Assembly (NCBI GenBank): GCA_050012675.1 | Contig: JBEKGS010000008.1 | Location: 25,054 to 89,053 of the forward strand | DNA length: 64,000 nucleotides | DNA from: Fen-455 sp050012675 | Lineage (GTDB): Bacteria > Actinomycetota > Acidimicrobiia > Acidimicrobiales > Bog-793 | Direction: 5' to 3' | Part shown: one piece after another, positions 15,359 to 23,432 of the stretch | Layout: every line of letters begins with the position of its first letter | Numbering within the stretch: position 1 is the first letter of the stretch | Translations under genes and position numbers: made by a program | Notes under the pieces: generated by a model | The model's input: only the letters and a program-made list of their open reading frames with translations | Database searches by the model: none | What the model was told of the DNA's origin: nothing

Positions 15359-16317
15359 ACGAACTGCCCATCCCCGATCCGCCCAGGGTCGCGATCGTGG
15401 GACCCACCGGCACCGGCAAGACGGCGCTCGCCCTCGAGCTTCACCGGAGGTCCCCGGACCGCTACGAGCTCGTCTCTGTCGACGCGATGGCCGTCTACCG
15501 GGAGCTCGACCTCGGCACCGCCAAGCCGACGGCCGCCGAGCGCCGCCAGGCGCCCTGGCACCTCATCGACATCGTCGATCCCTCCGAGGAATTCTCGGTT
15601 GCAGCCTTTCAGTCACGGGCACGCCGGGTGCTAGCCGGCATCGACGCCCGAGGACATGTGCCGGTCCTGGTGGGAGGCACCGGTCTTTATCACCGCGCCG
15701 TCCTGGACGGCCTGGAGATCCCCGGCCGTTTCGCCAAGGAGGCGGGAGAGCTCGAGCGCCGCGCCGATCAGCCCGGCGGCCTCGAGGAGCTGTTCGGGCG
15801 CCTCAGCGAGCTGGACCCGGTGGCGGCGAGCCGGATCGAGCCTGGCAACCGGCGGAGGATCGTCCGTGCCCTCGAGGTCACGCTCGGCGCCGGCCGCCCC
15901 TTCTCGTCGTTCGGTCCCGGCCTTGTCACCTACCCGCCGGTCGCATCGAGCTTCGTCGGGCTCGCGCTGAGCCGTTGCGAGCTCGACCGCAGGCTTGCCC
16001 AGCGCTTCGAGGACCAGCTCGAAAAGGGGCTGCTCGCCGAGGTCCGAGCACTTTCGTCAAGACCGGGTGGCCTGTCGCGCACGGCCCGCCAGGCGATCGG
16101 CTACCGGGAGCTGCTCACCCACGTGGAAGGCGGCGTCGATCTCGAGCAGGCCAAGGCGGAAGCCGTCCGCAGGCTGCGGGCATTCGCCCGCCGTCAGGAA
16201 GCCTGGTTCCGGCGCGACCCGCGCGTGGTCTGGATGGAGGCCGACCGGGAGGACCTGTGCGAGGCCGTCTGCGCCCTTGTCGGCGACACCGCCCCCGCCA
16301 AGGCCGTGCGACACTGA
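15355..16317 (+). CDS. miaA: tRNA dimethylallyltransferase
   Basis: Transfers the dimethylallyl group to A37 of tRNAs that read codons starting with U. The P-loop GPTGTGKT (residues 16-23) is followed by VDAMAVYRELDLGTAKPTAAE and WHLIDIVDP, both strongly conserved in MiaA, and by VGGTGLY. Starts are unusual. The first ATG, GTG or TTG in frame is the GTG at 15397, which would delete the beta strand (RVAIV) that leads into the P-loop. The only upstream candidate is a CTG at 15355, overlapping the hpf stop as CTGA, which gives a complete 320-residue protein. I annotate from the CTG; conventional callers would start at 15397. The stop overlaps dapF (TGATG). Confidence 0.85.
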   Translation: MNELPIPDPPRVAIVGPTGTGKTALALELHRRSPDRYELVSVDAMAVYRELDLGTAKPTAAERRQAPWHLIDIVDPSEEFSVAAFQSRARRVLAGIDARGHVPVLVGGTGLYHRAVLDGLEIPGRFAKEAGELERRADQPGGLEELFGRLSELDPVAASRIEPGNRRRIVRALEVTLGAGRPFSSFGPGLVTYPPVASSFVGLALSRCELDRRLAQRFEDQLEKGLLAEVRALSSRPGGLSRTARQAIGYRELLTHVEGGVDLEQAKAEAVRRLRAFARRQEAWFRRDPRVVWMEADREDLCEAVCALVGDTAPAKAVRH

Positions 16318-17255
16318 TGGTCGTGCTGACTCTGGTCAAGTACCAAGGCCTCGGGAACGACTTCCTCGTGGCGCTGGACGGCCGGGGGCTCGACGCGGCC
16401 GGTGACGAGAGGGCGAGGCAGGCGCCGGCCGGCCGTGATGGTCCGGATGCGGGCACGCGACCGGATCCCGTCGGTGAGCTCGCGCGAACGCTCTGTGACC
16501 GCCACACCGGCGTCGGTGCGGACGGGCTCTTGGTGCTGAGGACCGCCGTCTCGGGCGGCGAGGTCCGCATGGAGCTGCGCAACGCGGACGGCAGCCGCGC
16601 CGAGACGAGCGGGAACGGCCTGCGCTGCTTCGCCCTCGCCGTTGTGGAGGCCGGCCTCGTGCCCGGCCCCGAGCTCTTGATCGAGACCGACGCCGGGCTA
16701 CGACGGGCGGTTCTCAGATACCGAGACCGGCTGGGCTCGGCCGACGTCTCGGTCGAGATGGGCTGCATCAGGGTCCGGCCACTGGAGCCGGTGGCGCAGG
16801 CGTCCCTCCCGGGTTCGGACACGACCGCGTGGCCGGCCTGGTTCGTGGACGCCGGCAACCCGCATCTCGTGTTGCTGGCGCCCTCCCTCGAGGGCGTCGA
16901 GATCTCGGCGGCCGGTCCGCCGCTCGAGAACTTAAGGCCGGGCGGCCAGAACGTGGAGATCGCCTGCCAGGCCGCCAACGGCGAGCTGTCCCTAGTCGTG
17001 TGGGAACGTGGCGCCGGGGTCACCCTCGCCTGCGGGAGCGGGAGCGTGGCCACGGCGGCGGCCCTTCACCAAGCGGGGATGTCAGGCGAGCGGGTGTTCG
17101 TTCACAACCCGGGCGGGACAGCAGAGGTGGTGCTCTCCGGAGAGGACCCTCTGGCGGTGATGGCTACCCTCGCCGGGCCCGTGGGGCGCGTGGCCCGCGT
17201 CCAGGTGGAGCCCGCCGGGCTCGCCCGCTCCGGCACGCTCGGGGTCCCGGCGTGA
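16317..17255 (+). CDS. dapF: diaminopimelate epimerase
   Basis: Converts LL-diaminopimelate to the meso form, the last step before peptidoglycan and lysine. The protein has 312 residues. It carries KYQGLGNDFLVALD at the N-terminus, the catalytic Cys pair in TSGNGLRCFA and LACGSGSVATAA, and DRHTGVGADGLLVL between them. A non-conserved, low-complexity stretch of about 25 residues (around residues 25-50, rich in Ala, Arg, Pro and Asp) makes it slightly longer than usual. The ATG overlaps the miaA stop by 1 nt. It opens a run with hflX, dapC, dapD and dapE that supplies the meso-DAP used by MurE. Confidence 0.92.
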   Translation: MVVLTLVKYQGLGNDFLVALDGRGLDAAGDERARQAPAGRDGPDAGTRPDPVGELARTLCDRHTGVGADGLLVLRTAVSGGEVRMELRNADGSRAETSGNGLRCFALAVVEAGLVPGPELLIETDAGLRRAVLRYRDRLGSADVSVEMGCIRVRPLEPVAQASLPGSDTTAWPAWFVDAGNPHLVLLAPSLEGVEISAAGPPLENLRPGGQNVEIACQAANGELSLVVWERGAGVTLACGSGSVATAAALHQAGMSGERVFVHNPGGTAEVVLSGEDPLAVMATLAGPVGRVARVQVEPAGLARSGTLGVPA

Positions 17256-18529
17256 AATTGGTGTCGACGACCCTCATCGACCGCAGGGTCCGGGAGAAGA
17301 TCGTGCTCGTCGGGATGGTGGCCTGGCCGCGCACGGTCGAGGAGGTCGAGGCGAGCCTCGACGAGCTCGCCTTGCTCATCGGCACGGCAGGAGCCGACGA
17401 GGCCGCCCGTATCGTGCAACGCCGCGAGGCCGCGGACCCGGCCACATACATAGGCCGGGGCAAGGCGGAGGAGCTCCGCAGGATCAGCGAGGCCGTGGAC
17501 GCCGACACGGTGGTGTTCGACGACGAGCTCACCCCTGCCCAGCAGCGGAACCTCGAGAGGATCCTCGGCCGTACGGCCATCGACCGGACCGCTGTGATCC
17601 TCGACATCTTCGCCCAGAACGCCCACACCCAAGAGGGCCGCGCGCAAGTCGAGCTCGCCCTCAACCGTTACCGGCTCCCCCGACTGAGGGGCATGGGCCT
17701 CGTGCTGTCCCAGCAGGCCGGTGGCATCGGGACGAGGGGCCCAGGTGAGACCCAGCTCGAGGTGGACCGCCGGCGCATCATGCGGCGCATCCGCAAGCTC
17801 GAGGTCGAGCTGCGCGATCTCGAGTCCACGCGCCGTACCCAGCGCAGGGCGCGAAAGCGCGGGGCGCTTCGGACCGTGTCGCTCGTGGGCTACACCAACG
17901 CCGGCAAGTCGTCGCTGCTCAACGTCTTCACCGACGCCGGCGTGCTCGTCGAGGACAAGCTCTTTTCGACACTCGACCCGCGCACACGGCGTCTGGACCT
18001 GCCCGGGGGCGAGTCGGTGCTGTGCTCGGACACCGTCGGTTTCGTGCGCAAGCTGCCCCACCAGCTCGTGGACGCCTTCCACGCCACCCTCGAGGTGGTC
18101 GGGTCCTCCGACCTGCTCGTCCACGTCGTGGACGTTTCCGCAGCCGACCCGTCGGCACAGATCGAGGCGGTGCACAGCGTCCTCACAGAGATCGGGGCCG
18201 GCGAGGTGCCCGAGCTGCTGGCCTTCAACAAGTCCGATCTCGACAGGCGAAAGGCGGGACGGCTCATGGCCGCCCATCCCGGTTCGGTGGCGTGCTCGGC
18301 CCTCACCCGCCGGGGCGTGCCCGAGCTGCTCCGCGCCGTCGCCGACCAGCTGAGGATCGCCGACCACTTCGTCGAGCTCGCCGTGCCGGTGGCACGGGGC
18401 GACGTCGTTGCGGCCATCCACCGCGAAGGCGAGGTGTTGGACGAGCGCTACGAAGGTGAGCGAGTCCTCATGACGGCGCGCCTCGACGAACGGGGCACGC
18501 GCCGTTACGCCGAGTTCGTCCGGCAATGA
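17252..18529 (+). CDS. hflX: GTPase HflX
   Basis: A translational GTPase-like protein that splits stalled or hibernating 70S ribosomes. The N-terminal HflX domain contains YIGRGKAEEL, VVFDDELTPAQQRNLE, the glycine-rich LSQQAGGIGTRGPGETQLE and a coiled-coil with RRIRKLEVELRDLE. The G domain has GYTNAGKSSL (about residues 213-222), the DTVGF G3 motif and NKSDL G4. The GTG start overlaps the dapF stop (GTGA), giving 425 residues. Its 3' end overlaps dapC (ATGA). Lying inside a DAP operon and close to hpf, it couples cell-wall precursor genes with ribosome rescue; that link is positional only. Confidence 0.93.
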   Translation: MKLVSTTLIDRRVREKIVLVGMVAWPRTVEEVEASLDELALLIGTAGADEAARIVQRREAADPATYIGRGKAEELRRISEAVDADTVVFDDELTPAQQRNLERILGRTAIDRTAVILDIFAQNAHTQEGRAQVELALNRYRLPRLRGMGLVLSQQAGGIGTRGPGETQLEVDRRRIMRRIRKLEVELRDLESTRRTQRRARKRGALRTVSLVGYTNAGKSSLLNVFTDAGVLVEDKLFSTLDPRTRRLDLPGGESVLCSDTVGFVRKLPHQLVDAFHATLEVVGSSDLLVHVVDVSAADPSAQIEAVHSVLTEIGAGEVPELLAFNKSDLDRRKAGRLMAAHPGSVACSALTRRGVPELLRAVADQLRIADHFVELAVPVARGDVVAAIHREGEVLDERYEGERVLMTARLDERGTRRYAEFVRQ

Positions 18530-19734
18530 CGAGCTCTGAGTCGCCGGGCGACAAGGCAGGGCCCGGGCGGCCGGGCGCCGCCCAAACCGGTTTCGTGCCC
18601 CCCGTGTACCCCTACGACAAGCTGGCCGAGCTCGCCGCGATCGCCGGGCGCCACGAGGGCGGTGCGGTCGACCTGTCGGTCGGCACCCCGTGCGACCCCC
18701 CGCCCGCTCCGGTGCTCGAGGCGCTCGCGAGCTCGGGGACCGAGCGCGGGTATCCCTCCTCGATGGGCTCGCCGGAGTACCGCGAGGCTGCCCTGGCATG
18801 GATGTCGCGCAGGTTCGGCCTCGACACCTCCGGGTTGGCCGTGGCGGCCTGCGTCGGCACCAAAGAGCTCGTGGCCGGCGTCCCCCACTGGCTTAACCTG
18901 CGCAGGCCCGGGCGCGACACCGTGCTCTGCCCGCGGCTCGCCTACCCGACCTACGAGATGGGCGCCGTCCTCGCGCGGTGCCGAGCGGTGGCGGTGGCGA
19001 CCCGGCCGGACGGGACGATGGACCTGTCCTCGGTCTCGCCCGACGACGCGGCCCGGGCAGTGTGCCTGTGGGTAAACAGCCCCGGAAACCCCGCCGGCCA
19101 GCTCGAAGACCTGGAGGCAGCCGCGCGCTGGGGCCGGGCGCATGACGTCCCGGTCTTCTCCGACGAGTGCTATGTCGAGTTCACCTGGGCCGGTCGCGCC
19201 CGCACGATCCTCGAGCACGGCTCCGACGGCCTGGTGGCGGTCCATTCGCTCTCGAAACGGTCGAACCTGGCGGGCCTCAGGGCCGGGTTCTACGCCGGGG
19301 ACGCCGATCTCGTCGGGTACCTGTCGCGCCTTCGCCAACATGCCGGGTTCATGGTGCCCGGCCCTGTGCAGCACGCCGGTGCGCTGGCCCTCGCCGACGA
19401 CTCGCACGTCGAGCGCCAGAGGCAGACCTACCTCGGGCGCTTGAGGCGCGTCGCGGAGGTGCTGAACGCAAGCGGGATCGAGGCCGCGATCCCCGCCGGG
19501 TCGTTCTATCTCTGGGTGGCGGCACCGGAGCGCTTGGCGCCGTCTGGAGCCTCAGGGGAGGAGAACCCGGCCTGGGCGCTCACGAGGTGGCTCGCCGTCA
19601 ACGGAGGCGTCCTCGTCGCGCCCGGCGACACCTACGGGCCGGCGGGGGCCGGCCACGTCAGAATCGCCATGGTGCAGCCGAACGACCGGCTCGAGCTCGT
19701 GGCCCGCAGGCTCGGGACCGCAAGCATCCCCTGA
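18526..19734 (+). CDS. dapC: N-succinyldiaminopimelate aminotransferase
   Basis: A fold-type I PLP aminotransferase of 402 residues. It resembles actinobacterial succinyl-DAP transaminases, which convert N-succinyl-2-amino-6-ketopimelate to N-succinyl-LL-DAP. Visible features are YPSSMGSPEYREAALAWM, the substrate-binding NSPGNPAGQ, the DECYVEFTW loop and the Schiff-base lysine in HSLSKRSNLAGLRAG. The function is set mainly by neighbourhood: dapD and dapE follow and dapF precedes. Sequence alone would allow a general aminotransferase. The N-terminal 25 residues are Gly/Pro-rich and probably disordered. The ATG overlaps the hflX stop by 4 nt. Confidence 0.85.
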   Translation: MTSSESPGDKAGPGRPGAAQTGFVPPVYPYDKLAELAAIAGRHEGGAVDLSVGTPCDPPPAPVLEALASSGTERGYPSSMGSPEYREAALAWMSRRFGLDTSGLAVAACVGTKELVAGVPHWLNLRRPGRDTVLCPRLAYPTYEMGAVLARCRAVAVATRPDGTMDLSSVSPDDAARAVCLWVNSPGNPAGQLEDLEAAARWGRAHDVPVFSDECYVEFTWAGRARTILEHGSDGLVAVHSLSKRSNLAGLRAGFYAGDADLVGYLSRLRQHAGFMVPGPVQHAGALALADDSHVERQRQTYLGRLRRVAEVLNASGIEAAIPAGSFYLWVAAPERLAPSGASGEENPAWALTRWLAVNGGVLVAPGDTYGPAGAGHVRIAMVQPNDRLELVARRLGTASIP

Positions 19735-19783
19735 GCGGTCTCCGCCTTTCCTGCCGGTTCCAGGCCCCGGTGCGCCGAAGGGA

Positions 19784-19789
19784 TAGCCT
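19784..19789 (+). promoter_or_regulatory. -10 element (TAGCCT) of an internal leaderless promoter for dapD
   Basis: TAGCCT ends 7 nt before the dapD ATG inside the 62-nt gap after dapC. This suggests that dapD-dapE can be transcribed independently of dapF-hflX-dapC. Confidence 0.45.
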
Positions 19790-19796
19790 CGAAGCG

Positions 19797-20624
19797 ATGG
19801 ACGACCTGAGCTCTGCTGTCGGGGGGCTGTGGGAGCGCCGCGCGCAGCTCTCGCCCGCTGACCAGGACGCCTTCGAGGTCGTCGACAGGGCGATCGAGCT
19901 GCTTGACACAGGAGAGGCCCGGGTCGCCGAGATCGACCCCGAGTCAGACGAGGTCGTGGTTCACGAGTGGCTGCGGCAGGCCATCTTGTTGCTGTTCGTC
20001 CTCTCGGGGCTGAGAACTGTCGAGTTCGGGCCATTCGAGTACACAGACAGGCTGGCCCTGAAACACGGCCTGCAGGCAGCAGGCGTGCGTGCCGTTCCCG
20101 GCGCCTCGGCCCGGCGTGGGGCGTTCCTCGGTCGCGGCGTGGTGCTGATGCCGAGCTATGTGAACATCGGCGCCCGCGTCGGGGCCAACACGATGGTCGA
20201 CACATGGGCGACGGTCGGTTCGTGCGCGCAGGTGGGCGAGCGCGTCCACCTCTCGGGCGGTGTCGGGATCGGCGGTGTCCTCGAGCCCCCCAACGCCCGA
20301 CCGGTCGTCATCGAGGACGACGTGCTCATCGGCAGCCGCTCGATGGTCACCCAGGGAGCCCGTGTCGGCCAAGGGGCGGTGCTGGGGGAGGGGACGATCC
20401 TCAATCCCTCCATCCCGGTGTTCGACGCATGGTCGGGCGACGAGCTGGGACGCGGATACGTGCCGCCTTGGAGCGTCGCCGTCAGTGCCATGCGCCGCAG
20501 GCAGTACCCCTCCGGTGAGTTCTTCCTGCCCTGCGTTCTGGTGGTCCGCAACCTCACTCCCGGCGAGCGCCACGACAAGGCGATGCTGAACGAGATCCTC
20601 CGCGAGCACGGGACCTCGGCATGA
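19797..20624 (+). CDS. dapD: 2,3,4,5-tetrahydropyridine-2,6-dicarboxylate N-succinyltransferase
   Basis: Succinylates tetrahydrodipicolinate using succinyl-CoA, committing to the succinylase branch of DAP synthesis. The 275-residue protein has an N-terminal helical domain followed by a left-handed beta-helix of hexapeptide repeats (GAFLGRGVVLMPSYVNIGARVGANTMV is the central run). The active-site segment SGGVGIGGVLEPPNARPVVIEDDVLIGSRS is typical of the family. The length agrees with the proteobacterial-type enzyme. The ATG at 19797 is favoured by TAGCCT 7 nt upstream. The stop overlaps the dapE ATG. Confidence 0.92.
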   Translation: MDDLSSAVGGLWERRAQLSPADQDAFEVVDRAIELLDTGEARVAEIDPESDEVVVHEWLRQAILLLFVLSGLRTVEFGPFEYTDRLALKHGLQAAGVRAVPGASARRGAFLGRGVVLMPSYVNIGARVGANTMVDTWATVGSCAQVGERVHLSGGVGIGGVLEPPNARPVVIEDDVLIGSRSMVTQGARVGQGAVLGEGTILNPSIPVFDAWSGDELGRGYVPPWSVAVSAMRRRQYPSGEFFLPCVLVVRNLTPGERHDKAMLNEILREHGTSA

Positions 20625-21703
20625 GCCGAGAGGCCGCCGACCTGCTCGAGCTCACAGCTGAGCTCGTCGACATCTCGTCCGTCAGCCACGACGAGGACAA
20701 GGCCGCCGCCTTCGTGCTCGGATGCTTGAGCGGTGCCGGTCACCTCGTCACGACCCGAATCGGCAACAACGTCGTCGCCCGCACCTCGCTCGGACGCGCC
20801 CGGCGGCTCCTAATTGCCGGCCACCTCGACACGGTGCCTCCGAACGGCAACGAGCATGCGGTCATCGAGGGCGACCGCTGCTCGGGGCTGGGCTCCGCCG
20901 ACATGAAAGGCGGGGTGGCGGTGATGATCGAGCTCGCCAGGCGCGTGGTCGAGCCCGCCGTCGACGTGTCCTACGTCTGGTACGCGTGCGAGGAGGTCGA
21001 GCAGCGCTACTCGGGCCTCGTAGAGATCGAGGGCGCCGACCCGCAGCTGCTCGTCGCCGACGCCGCTGTTCTCGCCGAGCCGACCGCCAGTGTCGTCGAA
21101 GCCGGCTGCCAAGGAGTGCTGCGCATCGCGGTGCGCCTCGGAGGTGAAAGGGCCCACACGGCGAGGTCCTGGATGGGCGTGAACGCCATCCACCGTCTCG
21201 GGCTCGTCCTCGACATCGTGGACGGCTACGACGCCCGCATGCCCGCCCTCGACGGCTGCGAGTACCGCGAGTCCCTGCAGGCGGTGCGGGTCGACGGCGG
21301 CATAGCCAACAATGTCGTGCCCGACGAGGTGAGGCTGGTCCTCAATCATCGTTACGCCCCCGACCGCACCAAGGACGAGGCCTTCCAGGCCATATGCGAG
21401 CTGTTGTCGCCGGTGATCGACACACGGCTCGGCGACCAGATCGAGCTCGAGGACTTCGCCCTGGCGGCGGCCCCCAATCTCGATCACCCGTTGCTCGCGG
21501 CCCTCGTGGCAGCCAGCGGGAGCGCGCCCCGGGGAAAGCTCGGCTGGACCGACGTGAGCTTCTTCAACGCCCGGGGAGTTCCCGCGGCGAACTTCGGGCC
21601 GGGGAATCCGCAGCTCGCCCACACCGCGGGCGAGTGGGTCGGGCGCGACGACCTCGAGCTCGTGCTTTCGAGCCTGGGCAGGCTGGTCTCGGCCGAGGCG
21701 TGA
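20621..21703 (+). CDS. dapE: succinyl-diaminopimelate desuccinylase
   Basis: A di-zinc M20-family amidohydrolase of 360 residues that releases LL-DAP from its N-succinyl form. Metal-binding segments are GHLDTVPPN, GLGSADMKGGVA and the YACEEVEQRYSG acidic pair. VAEPT and ERAHTARSWMGVNAIH are also family features, and the C-terminal metal His lies in GPGNPQLAHTAGEW. The context is decisive, since it closes the dap operon next to dapD. The stop is 23 nt from the convergent lexA stop, with no strong terminator visible between. Confidence 0.9.
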   Translation: MSREAADLLELTAELVDISSVSHDEDKAAAFVLGCLSGAGHLVTTRIGNNVVARTSLGRARRLLIAGHLDTVPPNGNEHAVIEGDRCSGLGSADMKGGVAVMIELARRVVEPAVDVSYVWYACEEVEQRYSGLVEIEGADPQLLVADAAVLAEPTASVVEAGCQGVLRIAVRLGGERAHTARSWMGVNAIHRLGLVLDIVDGYDARMPALDGCEYRESLQAVRVDGGIANNVVPDEVRLVLNHRYAPDRTKDEAFQAICELLSPVIDTRLGDQIELEDFALAAAPNLDHPLLAALVAASGSAPRGKLGWTDVSFFNARGVPAANFGPGNPQLAHTAGEWVGRDDLELVLSSLGRLVSAEA

Positions 21704-21726
21704 CCTTTGTCAGGTGACTGCCAGGT

Positions 21727-22359
21727 TCACAGGCGCCGTAGCACGGTGACGACCTTGCCGTAGATCACGACCTGGTCGGAGGCGAGCTCGATCTCGAAGT
21801 AGGCGGGGTTCGCCGGCACCAGAACGACCTTGCCGCGCCGCTTGCGCAGCGTCTTCACGGTTGCCTCGTCCTCTCCGACGGCGGCGACGACTATGTCGCC
21901 GGAGTCAGCGTCGGGCTGGCGGCGCACGACGACGAAGTCGCCGTCGAGGATGCCGGCCTCGATCATCGAATCACCGCGCACTTTGAGCATGAACAGCTCG
22001 CCGGAGCCGGTGAAGTCCTGCGGTATGGGGAGCAGCTCCTCGACGGACTGCTCCGCCAACACGCCCGTGCCTGCCGCGACATGGCCGAGCAGGGGAACGT
22101 GGGCCACCGGGCGCACACGGATGGCGGCACCCGAGGACGGCTCCCAGCTCACGATGATCGCCCTGGGCTTGGTCGGGTCCCGCTTGAGGTAGCCCTCCCG
22201 CTGGAGCACCTGCAGGTGGGTGTGGACGGTGGACGGCGAGGTGAGGCCCACCGCTTCACCGATCTCGCGAACCGAGGGCGGATAGCCCCTCTCCCGGATC
22301 TGTTCCGCGATGAATTCGAGGATCCTGCGCCGCTTCCCCGCCAGGGTCGCCTCGGACAT
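21727..22359 (-). CDS. lexA: LexA SOS repressor
   Basis: The SOS transcriptional repressor, 210 residues. It has an N-terminal winged helix-turn-helix (residues 1-65; PPSVREIGEAVGLTSPSTVHTHLQ). The cleavage site is Ala96-Gly97 in HVAAG, with catalytic Ser131 (GDSM) and Lys169 (TVK). RecA-stimulated self-cleavage inactivates it after DNA damage. A GGGAGGAG ribosome-binding site precedes the ATG. The upstream region holds a TTGCAT-N17-TACCCT promoter and a cluster of SOS boxes shared with the divergent LysM gene, so it is almost certainly autoregulated. Confidence 0.96.
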   Translation of the reverse strand: MSEATLAGKRRRILEFIAEQIRERGYPPSVREIGEAVGLTSPSTVHTHLQVLQREGYLKRDPTKPRAIIVSWEPSSGAAIRVRPVAHVPLLGHVAAGTGVLAEQSVEELLPIPQDFTGSGELFMLKVRGDSMIEAGILDGDFVVVRRQPDADSGDIVVAAVGEDEATVKTLRKRRGKVVLVPANPAYFEIELASDQVVIYGKVVTVLRRL

Positions 22360-22402
22360 TGGTGCTCCTCCCGTTCCAAGCGCCGTTCAGGTCGCTCAGA
22401 CA

Positions 22403-22431
22403 AGGGTAAGTCGCGCCGGGTGCGAATGCAA
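22403..22431 (-). promoter_or_regulatory. lexA promoter
   Basis: On the minus strand TTGCAT (-35, 22426-22431) is separated by 17 bp from TACCCT (-10, 22403-22408). The second SOS box overlaps the -35 hexamer, which explains repression of lexA by its own product. Confidence 0.6.
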
Positions 22432-22443
22432 ACACCCGTTCGT
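22428..22443. promoter_or_regulatory. SOS box 2 (imperfect), over the lexA -35
   Basis: GCAAACACCCGTTCGT resembles the actinobacterial LexA site (CGAAC-N4-GTTCG), with one degenerate half. It overlaps the lexA -35 element. Confidence 0.55.
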
Positions 22444-22458
22444 GAAACAAGCGTTCGC
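22443..22458. promoter_or_regulatory. SOS box 3 (degenerate)
   Basis: TGAAACAAGCGTTCGC keeps one perfect GTTCG half-site and the GAAAC variant of the other half. It directly abuts box 2 and lies between the two divergent promoters. Confidence 0.4.
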
Positions 22459-22466
22459 ACGAAACC

Positions 22467-22496
22467 TTGACAACGAACACGCGTTCGTGATCTGAT
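22467..22496 (+). promoter_or_regulatory. SOS-controlled promoter of the LysM gene
   Basis: TTGACA (22467-22472) is followed by an 18-bp spacer and TCTGAT (22491-22496). SOS box 1 fills the spacer immediately after the -35, an arrangement in which LexA would exclude RNA polymerase. Confidence 0.6.
22473..22488. promoter_or_regulatory. SOS box 1 (consensus LexA site)
   Basis: ACGAACACGCGTTCGT is a symmetric CGAAC-N4-GTTCG site that matches the actinobacterial SOS consensus at every core position. Confidence 0.85.
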
Positions 22497-22591
22497 AACA
22501 GTGCCGAACATATGTGCGCCGGTGCGAAACGCCGGCAGTGACAGGGCCGGCCGGATCCCGGTCGGTACCTCGACAGGCTCGAGGAGGGATA

Positions 22592-23281
22592 GTGGGAGCA
22601 CTGGCACAAACGGACCGGGGACCTTCCCAGTGGCTCGGCGAGACACAGCCGAGCCGGCCGAAGCGTTCGCCGGCGCGCCGGGCACGCCCCGCCGAGCGGC
22701 GCCGGACGAGCTGGAACGTGCTCGCAGAAGAGCTCGTCCCCTTCCCCCCGGCCGGGGCGCCGGCCGAGAGCCATCCGCGACAGCGCCCGGCGCGGCGCGC
22801 CGAACAGGGCGGGGCGAGGCGCCCGGCCCCAAGACAATCAGCGCCTGATCGCCCGTCGGCGCTGAGCTGCGCCCGTGTCAGCGACGAGGCAAGTTCGAAA
22901 CGACCGGGCCAAATCCCCGAGGTGGCGCCGCCAGCGCCGGGGTTGGTCGCACGTGCGGCTCCTGGGAGGTCACACCAGGTCGCACACAAGTCGCGAGGGT
23001 TGCGGCGCCTCCTCCCCGGCGCTGCCACCCTCGCGGTTCTGGCGAGCGTATGGCTCGGCGCAGGAGCCCTCTCGAGCTTGCACCGCCCCAGCTTGGTGGT
23101 GCCCGTGGCGGCCGTGAAGGTGTCCGGGGGTTACCTGTACGTCGCCCGGCCCGGGGACACGCTCTGGTCCATCGCCTCCGGGCTCGAGCCGGGGGGCGAC
23201 CCGAGACCAATTGTCGCCGAGCTCGAACAGCAGTTGCACGGTGGCGAGCTGGTCGCTGGTGACCGGCTCATCCTTCCCTGA
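22592..23281 (+). CDS. SOS-inducible LysM-domain membrane protein (ChiZ/DivS-like position)
   Basis: A 229-residue protein with a long basic, Pro/Ala/Arg-rich cytosolic N-terminus, one membrane helix (about residues 142-160) and a C-terminal extracytoplasmic LysM peptidoglycan-binding domain (about 182-229; YVARPGDTLWSIASG). The GTG start is preceded by an excellent AGGAGG 5 nt away; longer frames upstream have no such site. In mycobacteria and corynebacteria the gene divergent from lexA and followed by nrdR encodes an SOS-induced LysM protein that delays septation (ChiZ, DivS). The same gene order, membrane topology and SOS box are present here, so a damage-induced division brake is likely. 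Sequence outside LysM is poorly conserved in this group. Confidence 0.8.
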   Translation: MGALAQTDRGPSQWLGETQPSRPKRSPARRARPAERRRTSWNVLAEELVPFPPAGAPAESHPRQRPARRAEQGGARRPAPRQSAPDRPSALSCARVSDEASSKRPGQIPEVAPPAPGLVARAAPGRSHQVAHKSRGLRRLLPGAATLAVLASVWLGAGALSSLHRPSLVVPVAAVKVSGGYLYVARPGDTLWSIASGLEPGGDPRPIVAELEQQLHGGELVAGDRLILP

Positions 23282-23420
23282 GCAGCCGCCCTCCGCGAAA
23301 CGGGCCGAGGGCCGTCTGCCGGCAGTCAACCCGCAGGCCGGTGACCTCCGCGCCCGGCCAACCTTGGACAACGAGGTGCCGCTCGCCGTCAACGCGCCCC
23401 GCGGCGGGCCGGATCGGCGC

Positions 23421-23426
23421 TACGGT
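23421..23426 (+). promoter_or_regulatory. -10 element (TACGGT) of a leaderless promoter for nrdR
   Basis: TACGGT ends 6 nt before the GTG of nrdR and no Shine-Dalgarno is present. nrdR may therefore be transcribed separately from the SOS-controlled LysM gene. Confidence 0.45.
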
Positions 23427-23432
23427 CAGTTC

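Noticed and set aside
17102..18799. Minus-strand ORF of 565 codons opposite hflX
   Set aside because: It is a mirror frame of hflX, with no start signal and no domain pattern.
22501..22591. Longer starts for the LysM gene (GTG 22514) or a separate ORF at 22501
   Set aside because: The GTG at 22592 has a near-perfect AGGAGG. The earlier codons lie in the promoter-leader region and are not protein-like.
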